This document shows positions 25,214 to 33,984 of a stretch of 53,127 nt of DNA, one piece after another (the first letter of the stretch is position 1; each line of letters opens with the position of its first letter). Source of the stretch: an uncultured Nitrospira sp. (GTDB lineage: Bacteria; Nitrospirota; Nitrospiria; Nitrospirales; Nitrospiraceae); NCBI GenBank assembly GCA_946479785.1, contig CAMLHQ010000015.1, positions 1-53,127 of the forward strand. The letters run 5' to 3'. The position numbers were made by a program, and so were the translations under genes. Under the pieces are notes generated by a model. That model made no database searches. It was given only the letters and a program-made list of their open reading frames with translations, and was not told the DNA's origin.

Positions 25214-25227
25214 CGCTGCTGTCGGGC

Positions 25228-25914
25228 CTAACCCTGCTGGATCGCCTTCTTGGCCATCCGGAAGACGGCATGGAACATCGGTCTGGTGAGTTTGCCGGTA
25301 AACGTATTCTGCTGGCTCGGATGGTAGGAGCAGATGAGGGTCATGTTCCAGGGCAGTTGATAGATCTTTCCATGGCCAAAGGTCGGTAGGGGTGACGGGA
25401 CTTGGTGGCCCTCTTCGCGGCAGGCCTTCAAATAGTGGTCAAAGGCGATCTTGCCGAGTACAATGACCACTCGTGCCTTTCGCAGTAGGCACAATTCCTC
25501 TCGCACGTATGGACGACAGTTTTCGAATTCTTCAGGATTCGGTTTGTTGTTTGGCGGGGCGCACCGTACCGTAGCGCCGATATAGCAATCCGATAAGACG
25601 AGGCCGTCATCTTTGTGCTGCGACGTGGCCTGGTTCGCAAACCCAAATTGATGCAAGGCTTCATACAGCCAATCTCCGCTCCGATCACCGGTAAAGACAC
25701 GGCCTGTCCGATTGCCTCCGTGGGCGGCGGGGGCCAAACCCAGGACGTAGAGCCGCGCCTCGGGATCTCCGAATCCAGGAACCGGCCGTCCCCAATAGGT
25801 CCATTCTCTATACTGTCGGCGTTTGTCTTTGGCAATTGCTTGCCGATAGGTTACCAAGCGAGGGCAGGCGGTGCAGTTTGCGATGCGATGATTGAGCACT
25901 GTGAGCGATCTCAT
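25228..25914 (-). CDS. Family 5 (UDGb-type) uracil-DNA glycosylase
   Basis: Removes uracil and often hypoxanthine from DNA. Motif GLAPAAHGGNRTGRVFTGD near residue 60 lacks the catalytic Asp/Asn of families 1-4 and marks family 5. The second motif is SYHPSQQNTFTGKL near 196. Cysteines in CTACPRL (15 and 18), VRCAPP and ENCRPY can ligate the [4Fe-4S] cluster of this family. 228 residues. No Shine-Dalgarno sequence; an extended -10, TGG-TACACT, sits nine bases before the ATG at 25914. It stands alone, converging on tal. Confidence 0.88.
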   Translation of the reverse strand: MRSLTVLNHRIANCTACPRLVTYRQAIAKDKRRQYREWTYWGRPVPGFGDPEARLYVLGLAPAAHGGNRTGRVFTGDRSGDWLYEALHQFGFANQATSQHKDDGLVLSDCYIGATVRCAPPNNKPNPEEFENCRPYVREELCLLRKARVVIVLGKIAFDHYLKACREEGHQVPSPLPTFGHGKIYQLPWNMTLICSYHPSQQNTFTGKLTRPMFHAVFRMAKKAIQQG

Positions 25915-25923
25915 CGGCGGAAG

Positions 25924-25932
25924 AGTGTACCA
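25924..25932 (-). promoter_or_regulatory. Candidate extended -10 of the uracil-DNA glycosylase gene
   Basis: TGG-TACACT on the minus strand (TACACT at 25924-25929), nine bases before the ATG. No convincing -35. Leaderless geometry. Confidence 0.4.
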
Positions 25933-26013
25933 CGTTTATGAAAGCCGATCCTGCTTGCCGCAGGCATCACTTGCTGTTAGCATAAAAAATTGGATACCGG
26001 AGGAAAGTTCGTC

Positions 26014-27081
26014 ATGAGGAATTGGATGTTGCGGCTGTTGCTGATCGTGGTGCTGATCCTCGCTTTCGTCTTTCCGATTTCCACGAACGCCCAGCCGGAA
26101 CCGGATCGCACTCCCTTGAAAGAAGCTCCTTCCCCGCCAGCTTCAAACGGAGAATCCGATCGAGACCTGATTCTTCCCGATCCCCTCGAGAGCCAGAACG
26201 AGCCTGAAGACCGCCTCGTCATCCTTCCGGAGATCAAACGGGAAGGTGAGCGATTCTATCTGAGTTCCTTCAAGCTCCCGGACAAGCTGACCTTTGCCGG
26301 ACAGCCGGTGCCGCTCGACAATTGGCAGGTGCGGGAGCGGGTCGAGTACGAGTTTTATCAATTCCTCGAAGATCAGGGTGAAAGCATCATTTTGGCCAAA
26401 CGCACCGGGCGCTGCTTCCCGCCGGCGGAACGCCAGCTGGCCGAAGCCGGATTGCCCGACGATCTCAAGTACATGCTGTTGGTCGAAAGCAAATGCATCT
26501 CGGCCGCCTATTCCAAAGCGAAAGCCTCCGGCCCCTGGCAGTTCATTCCATCAACAGGGCGCCGTTACCGGCTCAAGAGCGATGCCGTTCGCGATGAGCG
26601 CCGGAACCTCGAAATGTCGACGGAAGCGGCGGTCAAGTACCTCAAGTATCTTAAAGATTTTAAACAGAACGATTGGTTCATGGCCATGGCCTCGTATAAT
26701 GCGGGCGAAGAGCGAATCCGCAAGCTGCTGAAGGACCAGAATATCACCGACTATTGGAAGATGCATGGACCGCGCGAGACGATGCGCTACGTCCCACGTA
26801 TTATCGCCGCCAAAGAAATCTACTCGCAGCCGGAAAAGTATCTCGGGCTGAGCAAGAAGGACCTCTACATTCCACTGGAGACGGAAACGGTCACGGTCAA
26901 TGTGAAGGAATCGCAGCGACTACTCACGTCGATCGCCGAGGAGTTCGGCACCTACTTCCTCGAACTCAAAATGCTCAACCCGGAATTCAAGAAAGATTTT
27001 CTCCCGCACGGCATGTATCAAATCAAGGTCCCACGACAGACCTGCCCCAGCCGGTGTTTCAGGCAAGAGAAGACCCCGTAA
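26014..27081 (+). CDS. Lytic transglycosylase, SLT/MltD-like
   Basis: Cleaves peptidoglycan glycan strands in the periplasm. Signal peptide residues 1-27 (hydrophobic run, cut near TNA|QP), then a Pro/Glu-rich linker. The goose-lysozyme-type SLT domain spans about 130-290, with catalytic Glu158 in LVESKC, KASGPWQFIPSTGRRY and MASYNAGEERI. A C-terminal segment (about 290-345) resembles a LysM-like fold used by MltD to hold peptidoglycan but is not clear-cut. GGAGGAAAG precedes the ATG at 26014; a TTG at 25990 is less likely. Fourteen bases separate it from gckA. Confidence 0.83.
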   Translation: MRNWMLRLLLIVVLILAFVFPISTNAQPEPDRTPLKEAPSPPASNGESDRDLILPDPLESQNEPEDRLVILPEIKREGERFYLSSFKLPDKLTFAGQPVPLDNWQVRERVEYEFYQFLEDQGESIILAKRTGRCFPPAERQLAEAGLPDDLKYMLLVESKCISAAYSKAKASGPWQFIPSTGRRYRLKSDAVRDERRNLEMSTEAAVKYLKYLKDFKQNDWFMAMASYNAGEERIRKLLKDQNITDYWKMHGPRETMRYVPRIIAAKEIYSQPEKYLGLSKKDLYIPLETETVTVNVKESQRLLTSIAEEFGTYFLELKMLNPEFKKDFLPHGMYQIKVPRQTCPSRCFRQEKTP

Positions 27082-27095
27082 TTCGCCCTTCCTTC

Positions 27096-28430
27096 ATGGC
27101 GATGCAGCTCCCCGCCTCTCCCATTCGCCCTCTCTTGACCAGGATGTTGAGGCAGGCGTTGAACGTGTCTCACGCCGGCAACGTCCTGCACCGAGCTATT
27201 TACAATAACAGCGATGTGCTCATCATCGGGCCGCGTTCGTATGACCTTCGCGACTACGAGAGAGTCGTTGTCGTCGGAGCAGGGAAAGCTGCGGCGGTAA
27301 TGGCCCGCGCGATTGAGCCGCTCCTGGGCCGGCGATTGGACAGCGGATTGGTTATCGTGAAATACGGTCATGCGGTCCCGACCACACGAATCACGGTGGA
27401 GGAAGGCGGCCATCCTGTTCCTGACCGTGCCGGCCAAGCGGCGACGCAACGGTTGCTGGCGCTCAGCTCGACGCTCAGCGCCAGCGATCTGCTGATTGTG
27501 CTGCTGTCGGGAGGCGCCTCCAGCTTGATGCCGGCGCCAGTCCCCGGCGTGACGCTTGCCGATAAACAGCGCGTGACCCGCCAACTGCTCCTGTGCGGTG
27601 CCAGCATCGGCGAGATCAATACGGTCCGCAAACATCTGTCAAGGGTAAAGGGCGGCCGCTTGGCGGCATCGACTAAGGCGACCATCGTCACGCTGATTCT
27701 GTCGGATGTGCTGGGCGACGATCTGAGCGCCATCGCCTCGGGGCCGACCGCTCCTGACCCGACGACGTATGGCGAGGCCGTCGATTGCTTGAAACGGTAT
27801 CGTCTCTGGTCCTCGGCGCCGCGTTCGGTGCGGGCGCACTTGGAGCAAGGCCGTCGAGGACTCCGTGCCGAGACCCCCAAGCCGGGAGCACCGCTGTTTC
27901 GAAGGATCCATCACGAGATTATCGGCAATAATGAGGTAGCGCTTACTGCTCTTCTATCGACGGCGGGATCGGCAGGTTTGCGAACGCTCCTGCATCCAGT
28001 GCTCAACGGAGAGGCACGAGTTGCCGGAGCGTATGTTGGCTCGCTCGCAAAGAGCATTCTTGCCAAGCACGAACCGGTGTCGAAACCCTGCTGCCTCATC
28101 GCCGGCGGAGAGACAACGGTAATCGTGAAGGGACGCGGCCGCGGAGGACGAGCGCAGGAATTTGCCGTGGCAGCGGCGAAAGCCATCGCTGGACTTCCGG
28201 ATGTCTGGGTGGCGGCGATCGGGACCGACGGCACCGATGGTCCGACCGATGTTGCTGGCGCGCTTGTCAGCGGTGAGACTTGGAATCGCGCGAGAGAGAT
28301 CGGGGTTGATCTGGGTGCGGCATTGAAACGGAACGATACCTATACAGCGCTCAAACGGCTCCGCTGTCACATCATAACTGGCCCGACCGGGACCAACGTG
28401 AACGATCTTTACCTGCTCTTTGTCTTATAG
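27096..28430 (+). CDS. gckA: Glycerate 2-kinase (MOFRL family)
   Basis: Phosphorylates D-glycerate to 2-phosphoglycerate with ATP. VVVGAGKAAAVMARAIE near residue 50, LLSGGASSLMPAP near 135, LSDVLGDDLSAIASGPTAPD near 207 and the C-terminal MOFRL domain with GRGRGGRAQEFAVAAA and IGTDGTDGPTDVAGA identify the family. 444 residues. The start at 27096 is uncertain; a much longer frame overlaps the transglycosylase and is rejected. Its product feeds into the lower glycolytic pathway, two steps from PEP through enolase. Sixteen bases separate it from the dikinase-like gene. Confidence 0.87.
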   Translation: MAMQLPASPIRPLLTRMLRQALNVSHAGNVLHRAIYNNSDVLIIGPRSYDLRDYERVVVVGAGKAAAVMARAIEPLLGRRLDSGLVIVKYGHAVPTTRITVEEGGHPVPDRAGQAATQRLLALSSTLSASDLLIVLLSGGASSLMPAPVPGVTLADKQRVTRQLLLCGASIGEINTVRKHLSRVKGGRLAASTKATIVTLILSDVLGDDLSAIASGPTAPDPTTYGEAVDCLKRYRLWSSAPRSVRAHLEQGRRGLRAETPKPGAPLFRRIHHEIIGNNEVALTALLSTAGSAGLRTLLHPVLNGEARVAGAYVGSLAKSILAKHEPVSKPCCLIAGGETTVIVKGRGRGGRAQEFAVAAAKAIAGLPDVWVAAIGTDGTDGPTDVAGALVSGETWNRAREIGVDLGAALKRNDTYTALKRLRCHIITGPTGTNVNDLYLLFVL

Positions 28431-28437
28431 CTACTAT
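28408..28437 (+). promoter_or_regulatory. Candidate promoter of the dikinase-like gene inside the gckA end
   Basis: TTTACC (28408-28413), 18-base spacer, TACTAT (28432-28437), only eight bases before the ATG at 28446. It overlaps the last codons of gckA, so the downstream gene could be read both from the operon and from a leaderless transcript. Confidence 0.35.
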
Positions 28438-28445
28438 CCCTCTCG

Positions 28446-31076
28446 ATGGCTCGTCCAATCCTGCTACCACTCTCGCGCTGCATCGATTCTTCGCTCGTCG
28501 GAGGGAAGGCCAGTGGTTTGGCGCGTCTTCTGGCGGCCGGATTTGCGGTTCCAAACGGCTGTTGTGTGACCACGGCGGCCTATCATCAGGCATTGCAGGC
28601 GGTCGGATTCTCTCCTCTCGGGCGATGGCAGCAGGTCATACAATGCACCGGCGAAGACCGGCGGAAATTGCTTCAAGAGTGTCGGCAGATCATGCAGCGG
28701 GCTGACCTATCAGTGCTTTTCGAGGCCTGTCGAGAAGAAATGCGTCGGATCGTCGACTTTTCGGATAGGCGGTGGGCTGTGCGTTCGTCCGCCACCAACG
28801 AAGACATGGCCCAGGCGAGTTTTGCCGGCCTGTATCGAACAGCACTCGGTGTACCTATGGAAGAGATCCCCGCGGCGATCAAAGATCTCTGGGCCTCGAT
28901 GTGGGACGAGCGTGTGGTGGAATACATGATCAAGTGCGGCAGGGCCGCCGATGCGCCCGCCATGGCCGTCATCATCCAACAGATGGTGGAGGCCCAGATC
29001 GCGGGCGTAACCTATTCGATTCATCCTGTCACGGGTCGCGACAACCAGGTCATGATCAATGCGGTTCGTGGATTGGGTGCGCCTCTTGTCGCAGGAACAG
29101 TCGCGCCGGATCAGTATGTGGTCGAAATGGGATGCGACGGTCGGCCGGTCCGCCTGCGCCAACATATTCCTGCTCAACAGACCGAGCGGCTCGTCATGAC
29201 TGACCAGGGGGTCACCAGAGAAGGGCTTTCTGTAGAGGAACAAGCCGGCTGGTCGCTCTCTGAGCAGCAACAGTTCGAGATCGCTGCCCTGGCCAAGCGG
29301 ATCGAGCGAGCCTTTCACAATCCGGTTGATCTCGAATGGGCATTGGACGCGGAGCGGCTCTGGGTGCTTCAAGCCCGACCGGTCACGGCAGTCCAGGCGG
29401 CATCGGATCTGACAAACGATGAATGCGAGTGGTCGAGAGCGAATTTCAAGGAAACGATGCCAGAGCTTCCCAGTCCCCTGGGGTTGTCGTTTCTCGAACA
29501 CTTCATGGACGTTTATATCCTTTCGCACTATCGCCGGTTAGGTTGTCGAATCCCCCCGGGACTTTCTTCGGTTCGCACTCTACACGGTCGGCCATATTTG
29601 AACGTGACACTTTTTCATAGTCTGGTCGGTCAACTTCGAGGCGATCCTTTCTTGAATGTCGAACAGATGGGAGGTGAACCCCTGATAACGACACCGACGG
29701 TGAAACCGCTCGGGCGGTTTACGTTCCTGCGGGCCGGCTGGCTCATGTGGGGTGAAATGAGACGGGTGGCGAAGTCTGGCCCAACCTGGTTTGCAGAGAT
29801 GAAAGAACTGGCCACCCTCTATAGCCGACACCGCATTCGCAATTTGTCGTTCCAAGACCTTGGAAGCCGGCTCGACGACCTCGGCCGCTGGCTCGATTCG
29901 CGCGAAGTGACCTTCGGGATTGCGGCGGGAGTCGGACAATGTTTGCAGACCTTCAACGTGCTGCTGCCCGGCTGGCTTGGTGAAGACTGGCGAAGTCTGC
30001 TGAACGCATCCCTGCAAGGTCAGGGCTCCGTAATCAGCGCACAGCAGATTGTACACCTCGCCGAATTGGTCGAGATCGCCCGCGCTGATGCCGCCGCGTC
30101 AAATGCACTGCAGAGCATGGGATCGGAGCCCAGTGCCTATCGGCACCGATTATATGGAACGCGCTTTCTGTCTGCGTTCGATCATTACCTGGACGACTAC
30201 GGGCATCGCGGCCTGGGTGAATCGGACGTCATGTCACCACGGTTTGCCGATCAGCCGGATGCATTGCTCGAGATCATCAAGATTCAGCTCATGGGGCCTG
30301 TTGCGATTCCGGCCGATATCGCCGTGCGCCAGCAGACCGCCAGAAAAGCGGCATTGGCGACTATCAGGACCCGCTGTGGTTGGCGGATCGACCGCTGGCT
30401 GGTCTTTCAATGGTGGTATCGGCGGCTCTGCCGGTTTTTTGCACTACGTGAAGCCAATCGCCATCACCTGATGTACTACTCCGCGGCGGCTCGCAACTTG
30501 TTGCTCCGTATGGGGGAATTGTTGGTGGAACGTGGCCTTTTCACCGTTCGCGAGGACATTTTCTTTCTGACGTTGCGCGAACGGGAGGTATTGGCTTCGG
30601 AGCCGACGAGAAATTGGATCGCCCTCGTGAACGCCAGGCGTGCGGAGCGGGACCGCTGGATGGCATTGCCGGTTCCCGACACGATTCGAGATGGTGACGG
30701 AATGAACGGGCCGTGCGATCAAATCTTAGCGAGTTCAGGCCAGACTTTGCGTGGCATCCCCATTAGTGCCGGATTGGTCACTGGACCGGTGAAATTCGTG
30801 CGATCGACTGCGGATTGGAGCAAGGTACAGACAGGCGACATCATTGTGGCGCCGGTGATCGATCCAGGCATGGCGCCGCTCTTTGGCATCGCAGGCGGGA
30901 TGATCGTGGAGATGGGCGGCACTCTCTCACACGGTGCGATTATCGCGCGCGAATATGGATTGCCTGCGGTTGTGAACGTGCACCGCGCGATGTCGATTCT
31001 TACTGACGGCGAGCGCGTCACTCTGAATGCCGCACAAGGGGAAGTCATGCGTCTCGCAGCCGCCTCGGGAACCTAA
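28446..31076 (+). CDS. PEP-synthase/rifampin-phosphotransferase-like dikinase lacking the PEP barrel
   Basis: 876 residues in three parts. Residues 1-320 are the ATP-grasp PEP/pyruvate-binding domain (VGGKASGLARLL, WAVRSSATNEDMAQASFAGLY, DLEWALDAERLWVLQARPV). Residues 330-770 form a poorly conserved middle domain starting with WSRANFKETMPELPSPLG. The C-terminus is the swivelling phosphohistidine domain with His829 in GGTLSHGAIIAREYG. The C-terminal PEP-binding TIM barrel of true PEP synthase is absent. This architecture is that of rifampin phosphotransferase, which moves the beta-phosphate of ATP to a small molecule. The substrate here is unknown. It follows gckA closely. PEP synthesis is unlikely on structure, although automated annotation would call it that. 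Confidence 0.8.
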   Translation: MARPILLPLSRCIDSSLVGGKASGLARLLAAGFAVPNGCCVTTAAYHQALQAVGFSPLGRWQQVIQCTGEDRRKLLQECRQIMQRADLSVLFEACREEMRRIVDFSDRRWAVRSSATNEDMAQASFAGLYRTALGVPMEEIPAAIKDLWASMWDERVVEYMIKCGRAADAPAMAVIIQQMVEAQIAGVTYSIHPVTGRDNQVMINAVRGLGAPLVAGTVAPDQYVVEMGCDGRPVRLRQHIPAQQTERLVMTDQGVTREGLSVEEQAGWSLSEQQQFEIAALAKRIERAFHNPVDLEWALDAERLWVLQARPVTAVQAASDLTNDECEWSRANFKETMPELPSPLGLSFLEHFMDVYILSHYRRLGCRIPPGLSSVRTLHGRPYLNVTLFHSLVGQLRGDPFLNVEQMGGEPLITTPTVKPLGRFTFLRAGWLMWGEMRRVAKSGPTWFAEMKELATLYSRHRIRNLSFQDLGSRLDDLGRWLDSREVTFGIAAGVGQCLQTFNVLLPGWLGEDWRSLLNASLQGQGSVISAQQIVHLAELVEIARADAAASNALQSMGSEPSAYRHRLYGTRFLSAFDHYLDDYGHRGLGESDVMSPRFADQPDALLEIIKIQLMGPVAIPADIAVRQQTARKAALATIRTRCGWRIDRWLVFQWWYRRLCRFFALREANRHHLMYYSAAARNLLLRMGELLVERGLFTVREDIFFLTLREREVLASEPTRNWIALVNARRAERDRWMALPVPDTIRDGDGMNGPCDQILASSGQTLRGIPISAGLVTGPVKFVRSTADWSKVQTGDIIVAPVIDPGMAPLFGIAGGMIVEMGGTLSHGAIIAREYGLPAVVNVHRAMSILTDGERVTLNAAQGEVMRLAAASGT

Positions 31077-31342
31077 CAGACCGTTGCATCAGATTCTGAA
31101 CCATCGGTGAAGGCTCTAGCGGTCTTGCAACGTGACAGGAAAAGTTTTTTGTCAACAACCCTAAGTAGATCTTCCTGATGGCGACTCCTGTCATGGTAGG
31201 GCCGAACGGCTCTGGCCTTTCCCGGCCCTTGACGTTTCCGGTGAGATTACGTAACCTCCGAAAAACAATCGTCCCTTTTCCTATCGAGACATCCACCATC
31301 GGTCCCAACGTTCATTCGGTGTGAAGACACGGAGCGCGAGCT

Positions 31343-32734
31343 ATGGTTGAGAGTACGGCCTTCGGCGTTGGCCTCCTCGGCGGTCTGATGCTTGGGGCGT
31401 TAGCCGTGGGGTTCTGGTTGTCGACCCGCCTGCGCTCGCAGTTTCATGCACAGCTGTTCGGAGCTGCCGAACGCGCGCAACGGGCCGAGACGCTCGCCGA
31501 GGAATTGCGTCGCCAGGAGGAAGTTGATCATACGGAGATCGACCGTCTCCGGCGGGAACTCACCGACATCTCCCGGGCCCGTGCCGTCGCGGAAACGCAA
31601 GCTGCCGAAGCCGCCAAGCATGTGGAGGAGCAGAAAGCGTTGCTCGTACAGGCGCGGCACGAGCTGGCCGAATCCTTTCAAGCTCTTTCGGGAGAAGCGT
31701 TAAAACAAAACAACGAGGCATTTCTGAATTTGGCCAAGACCTCGTTCCAAACCCTGCATGCGGAAGCCAAAGGCGATCTCGCTCAACGGCAGCAAGCCAT
31801 CGATGAGCTAGTCAAACCATTGTCGGAGTCGTTGCACCGGTACGATGAGCAACTCCGTCATCTTGAACAGTCCCGCCAAGCCGCCTACGGCGGGCTCGAT
31901 CAGCACCTCAAATCCCTCGCGGACAGCCAGCAGCGGTTGCAGCAGGAAACCGGCAATTTGGTCAATGCGCTGCGGGCTCCAGCTGTCCGCGGGCGCTGGG
32001 GAGAAATCACGCTCAAGCGCGTCGCTGAGCTGGCCGGCATGGTGGCTCATTGCGACTTCTTTGAACAGGAGTCTGTGACGGCCGAGGATGGGCGGCTCCG
32101 GCCAGACATGATTGTCCAGTTGCCGGGCGGGCGCCAGATCGTCGTTGACGCCAAGACCGTGCTCGCCGGCTATTTAGAAGCCTATGAGGCTACAGATGAT
32201 GAGCGCCGGGTGGAAGGATTGCGGCGCCATGCTTCGCAAGTACGGTTGCGCATCAATGAGTTGAGCGTCAAAGCCTACTGGAGCCAGTTCGAACAGGCGC
32301 CTGAATTCGTGGTGTTGTTCTTACCGGGTGAACAGTTTCTCGGGGCTGCGCTGGAACAGGATCCGCGGCTCATTGAGGAGGGATTCGCGCAAGGAGTCGT
32401 CCTGGCCACACCGACGACGCTCATGGCGCTGCTCAGGGCTGTCGCGTACGGCTGGCGGCAGGAGCGATTGACCGCCCATGCGGAAGAGGCCGGCCGCTTG
32501 GGGAAAGATCTCTACGAGCGGATGGCGATCTTGGCGGAGCATTTGAACGACGTCGGGCAATCGTTGGGGAAAAGCGTGTTGGCCTACAACAAGGCGGTCG
32601 GATCGTTGGAAACGAGAATTTTGCCGGCAGCTCGCCGGTTCAAGGAACTGGGCGTATCGTCCGAAAAAGACATTCCTTCGCTCGGTCCGGTGGAAGTCGT
32701 TTCTCGAAGGGCCTTGCCTTATGAACAGGAATAA
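31343..32734 (+). CDS. rmuC: DNA recombination protein RmuC
   Basis: 463 residues. An N-terminal transmembrane helix (about 7-27) is followed by a long coiled coil to about residue 200, rich in Ala, Glu, Gln and Arg. The nuclease-like RmuC domain begins at VRGRWGEITLKRVAELAGM and includes RPDMIVQLPGGRQIVVDAKTV, with the D-x-K core of restriction-endonuclease folds. RmuC suppresses inverted-repeat recombination in E. coli. The 266-base upstream gap lacks a strong promoter or ribosome site. It is followed by a MazG-like gene with a good internal ribosome site. Confidence 0.9.
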   Translation: MVESTAFGVGLLGGLMLGALAVGFWLSTRLRSQFHAQLFGAAERAQRAETLAEELRRQEEVDHTEIDRLRRELTDISRARAVAETQAAEAAKHVEEQKALLVQARHELAESFQALSGEALKQNNEAFLNLAKTSFQTLHAEAKGDLAQRQQAIDELVKPLSESLHRYDEQLRHLEQSRQAAYGGLDQHLKSLADSQQRLQQETGNLVNALRAPAVRGRWGEITLKRVAELAGMVAHCDFFEQESVTAEDGRLRPDMIVQLPGGRQIVVDAKTVLAGYLEAYEATDDERRVEGLRRHASQVRLRINELSVKAYWSQFEQAPEFVVLFLPGEQFLGAALEQDPRLIEEGFAQGVVLATPTTLMALLRAVAYGWRQERLTAHAEEAGRLGKDLYERMAILAEHLNDVGQSLGKSVLAYNKAVGSLETRILPAARRFKELGVSSEKDIPSLGPVEVVSRRALPYEQE

Positions 32735-32744
32735 GGAGCGGGCA

Positions 32745-33200
32745 ATGGAAGATGCGCAAGCGATGGTGGAGGCCTTCCACCGCATGTTCGATATCGTCGT
32801 GCAGCAGACTCCGGCCCTCGTCGACGACGGGACGCGCGCCTTGCGCGAACGCTTAATCCACGAGGAGTTCGAAGAGCTCAAAGAGGCGATGGCCAAGGAC
32901 GACCTGGTTGGCATCGCCAAAGAAATGGCCGATCTCTTGTACGTGGTCTACGGCACGGCTGTGTCGTACGGCATTGATATGGAGCCTGTGTTTCGTGAGG
33001 TGCATCGATCCAATATGACGAAGGTCGGCGGGTATAAACGTGAGGACGGCAAATGGGTGAAGCCGGCAACGTACTCGCCTGCGGCGATCGAGCCCATTCT
33101 GGCCGAGCAAGGCGCGGTGCAAGGTGAACGTATGGGCGAATCATCCGGCAGGTTGTTGATAAATGATTCTTGCCCTGTCGAATTGCAAGGTAGCCCGTAG
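32745..33200 (+). CDS. MazG-like nucleotide pyrophosphohydrolase
   Basis: 151 residues. The all-alpha NTP pyrophosphatase core shows HEEFEELKEAM near residue 37-47 and KEMADLLYVVYG near 56-67, the two acidic helices (E-x-x-E and E-x-x-D) that bind magnesium. The family hydrolyses non-canonical or excess NTPs; HisE-like phosphoribosyl-ATP hydrolysis is an alternative, but no his genes are near. AAGGAG precedes the ATG at 32745; an ATG at 32721 inside rmuC is less good. The last 35 residues after the core look unstructured and end just before a repeat element. Confidence 0.75.
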   Translation: MEDAQAMVEAFHRMFDIVVQQTPALVDDGTRALRERLIHEEFEELKEAMAKDDLVGIAKEMADLLYVVYGTAVSYGIDMEPVFREVHRSNMTKVGGYKREDGKWVKPATYSPAAIEPILAEQGAVQGERMGESSGRLLINDSCPVELQGSP

Positions 33201-33307
33201 TCATCGATGGATTGAGGATCGAGTACAGGCTGGTCAAAAAGGCCGTCCAGCGCGGCCGCAGCGAGCGAAGAGGCGACGCGTAAACGGTTTTCACCCGGCC
33301 CACCCAT

Positions 33308-33329
33308 CGCCTGTCAGAACAGGCGTTTT
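33308..33329 (+). terminator. Intrinsic terminator after the rmuC-mazG transcript
   Basis: CGCCTGT (33308-33314) and ACAGGCG (33319-33325) form a perfect seven-base-pair stem with loop CAGA, followed by TTTTC. It lies within repeat copy 1, about 108 bases after the MazG-like stop codon. Confidence 0.65.
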
Positions 33330-33381
33330 CCCAGGCCGTACCGTGAGCCTCTGAGCGATGCGAGAACAAAGCTTGGTGAAA

Positions 33382-33399
33382 GGCGCGTCTCGACGCGCC
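33382..33399. repeat. Perfect GC-rich hairpin inside repeat copy 1
   Basis: GGCGCGT / ACGCGCC around the loop CTCG. No T-run follows on the plus strand, so it is structural and probably not a terminator. Confidence 0.5.
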
Positions 33400-33471
33400 G
33401 GGGCTGGGTGGGTGAGAAGAGCGGCTTTTTCAGCAGCCTGCTGACGAGCTTCAGGAAGTTCAGACCCGGAC

Positions 33472-33984
33472 ATGAAGACACTCCACTGTCCCAATTGCGG
33501 CACGCCGTTCGTGCGTGTGACGCCTCAAAGCGGGATGATGGAGCGCGTCCTCCAGCATTTGAACGTGTTTCCGTTTCGCTGCCAGCTCTGTATGAACAAG
33601 TTCCGCGCGTTCCATCGGGAAGCGGGCCGGAGTACCCAGGCCTTTGACCGTCGCCAATACAAGCGGCTGCCGACCTCCATTGAAGCGCAGTTCCTGGCTG
33701 ACAACCGCATGCACTCGACAAATCGCATTACCGACATCTCCATGGATGGCTGTACGTTGCAGACGATGGGATTACCCCGCGGGACGTTCCTCGGACTCGT
33801 ATTGAAGCCTGACCAGGGGGACGAGGCGATTCGAATCGAAACGGCGATGGTCTGTTCCGTCCGTCCCACCTCAGTCGGACTGCGGTTTCTCGAAGTACCG
33901 TTACCCGACCAGCGGCGCCTCAGCCAAGTGGTGCTGGGCTTGCTGGTGAGCCAAGGTCATCACCCCGTGACCAACGCCTCATAG
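33472..33984 (+). CDS. Zinc-ribbon plus PilZ-domain protein
   Basis: 170 residues. An N-terminal zinc ribbon with Cys6/Cys9 (HCPNCGTPF) and Cys37/Cys40 (FRCQLCMNKF) is fused to a PilZ domain starting at RRQYKRLPTSIEAQF (R-x-x-x-R motif). The second motif is DISMDGC, where the usual final Gly of D-x-S-x-x-G is Cys, so c-di-GMP binding may be weakened. Cytosolic. The ribosome site is weak and distant. The gene is bracketed by related palindromic repeats in opposite orientation, and its stop codon shares a base with the second repeat. It may be a mobile or repeat-mobilised cassette; the function of the ribbon is unknown. Confidence 0.8.
   Translation: MKTLHCPNCGTPFVRVTPQSGMMERVLQHLNVFPFRCQLCMNKFRAFHREAGRSTQAFDRRQYKRLPTSIEAQFLADNRMHSTNRITDISMDGCTLQTMGLPRGTFLGLVLKPDQGDEAIRIETAMVCSVRPTSVGLRFLEVPLPDQRRLSQVVLGLLVSQGHHPVTNAS

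Larger units (their letters stand above)
33226..33440 (+). repeat. Palindromic repeat element, copy 1 (interrupted)
   Basis: Terminal inverted repeats of 18 bases at 33226-33243 and 33423-33440 match at 15 positions. The core (GGTCAAAAAGGCCGTCC, then GAGCGAAGAGGCGA and GAGCCTCTGAGCGATGCGAG) is shared with copy 2 at 33984-34101 on the other strand. About 50 bases in the middle, including a terminator-like hairpin, are missing from copy 2. MITE-like or REP-like; non-coding. Confidence 0.75.

Noticed and set aside
26754..27095. Long upstream extension of gckA
   Set aside because: It would overlap the last third of the transglycosylase in another frame; the family N-terminus begins at 27096.
28446..31076. 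Annotation as true PEP synthase (ppsA)
   Set aside because: The C-terminal PEP-binding barrel is missing and the His domain is at the very end.
31194..31325. 43-codon plus-strand ORF between the dikinase-like gene and rmuC
   Set aside because: No ribosome site, no motif and no hydrophobic segment; not enough to call a gene.
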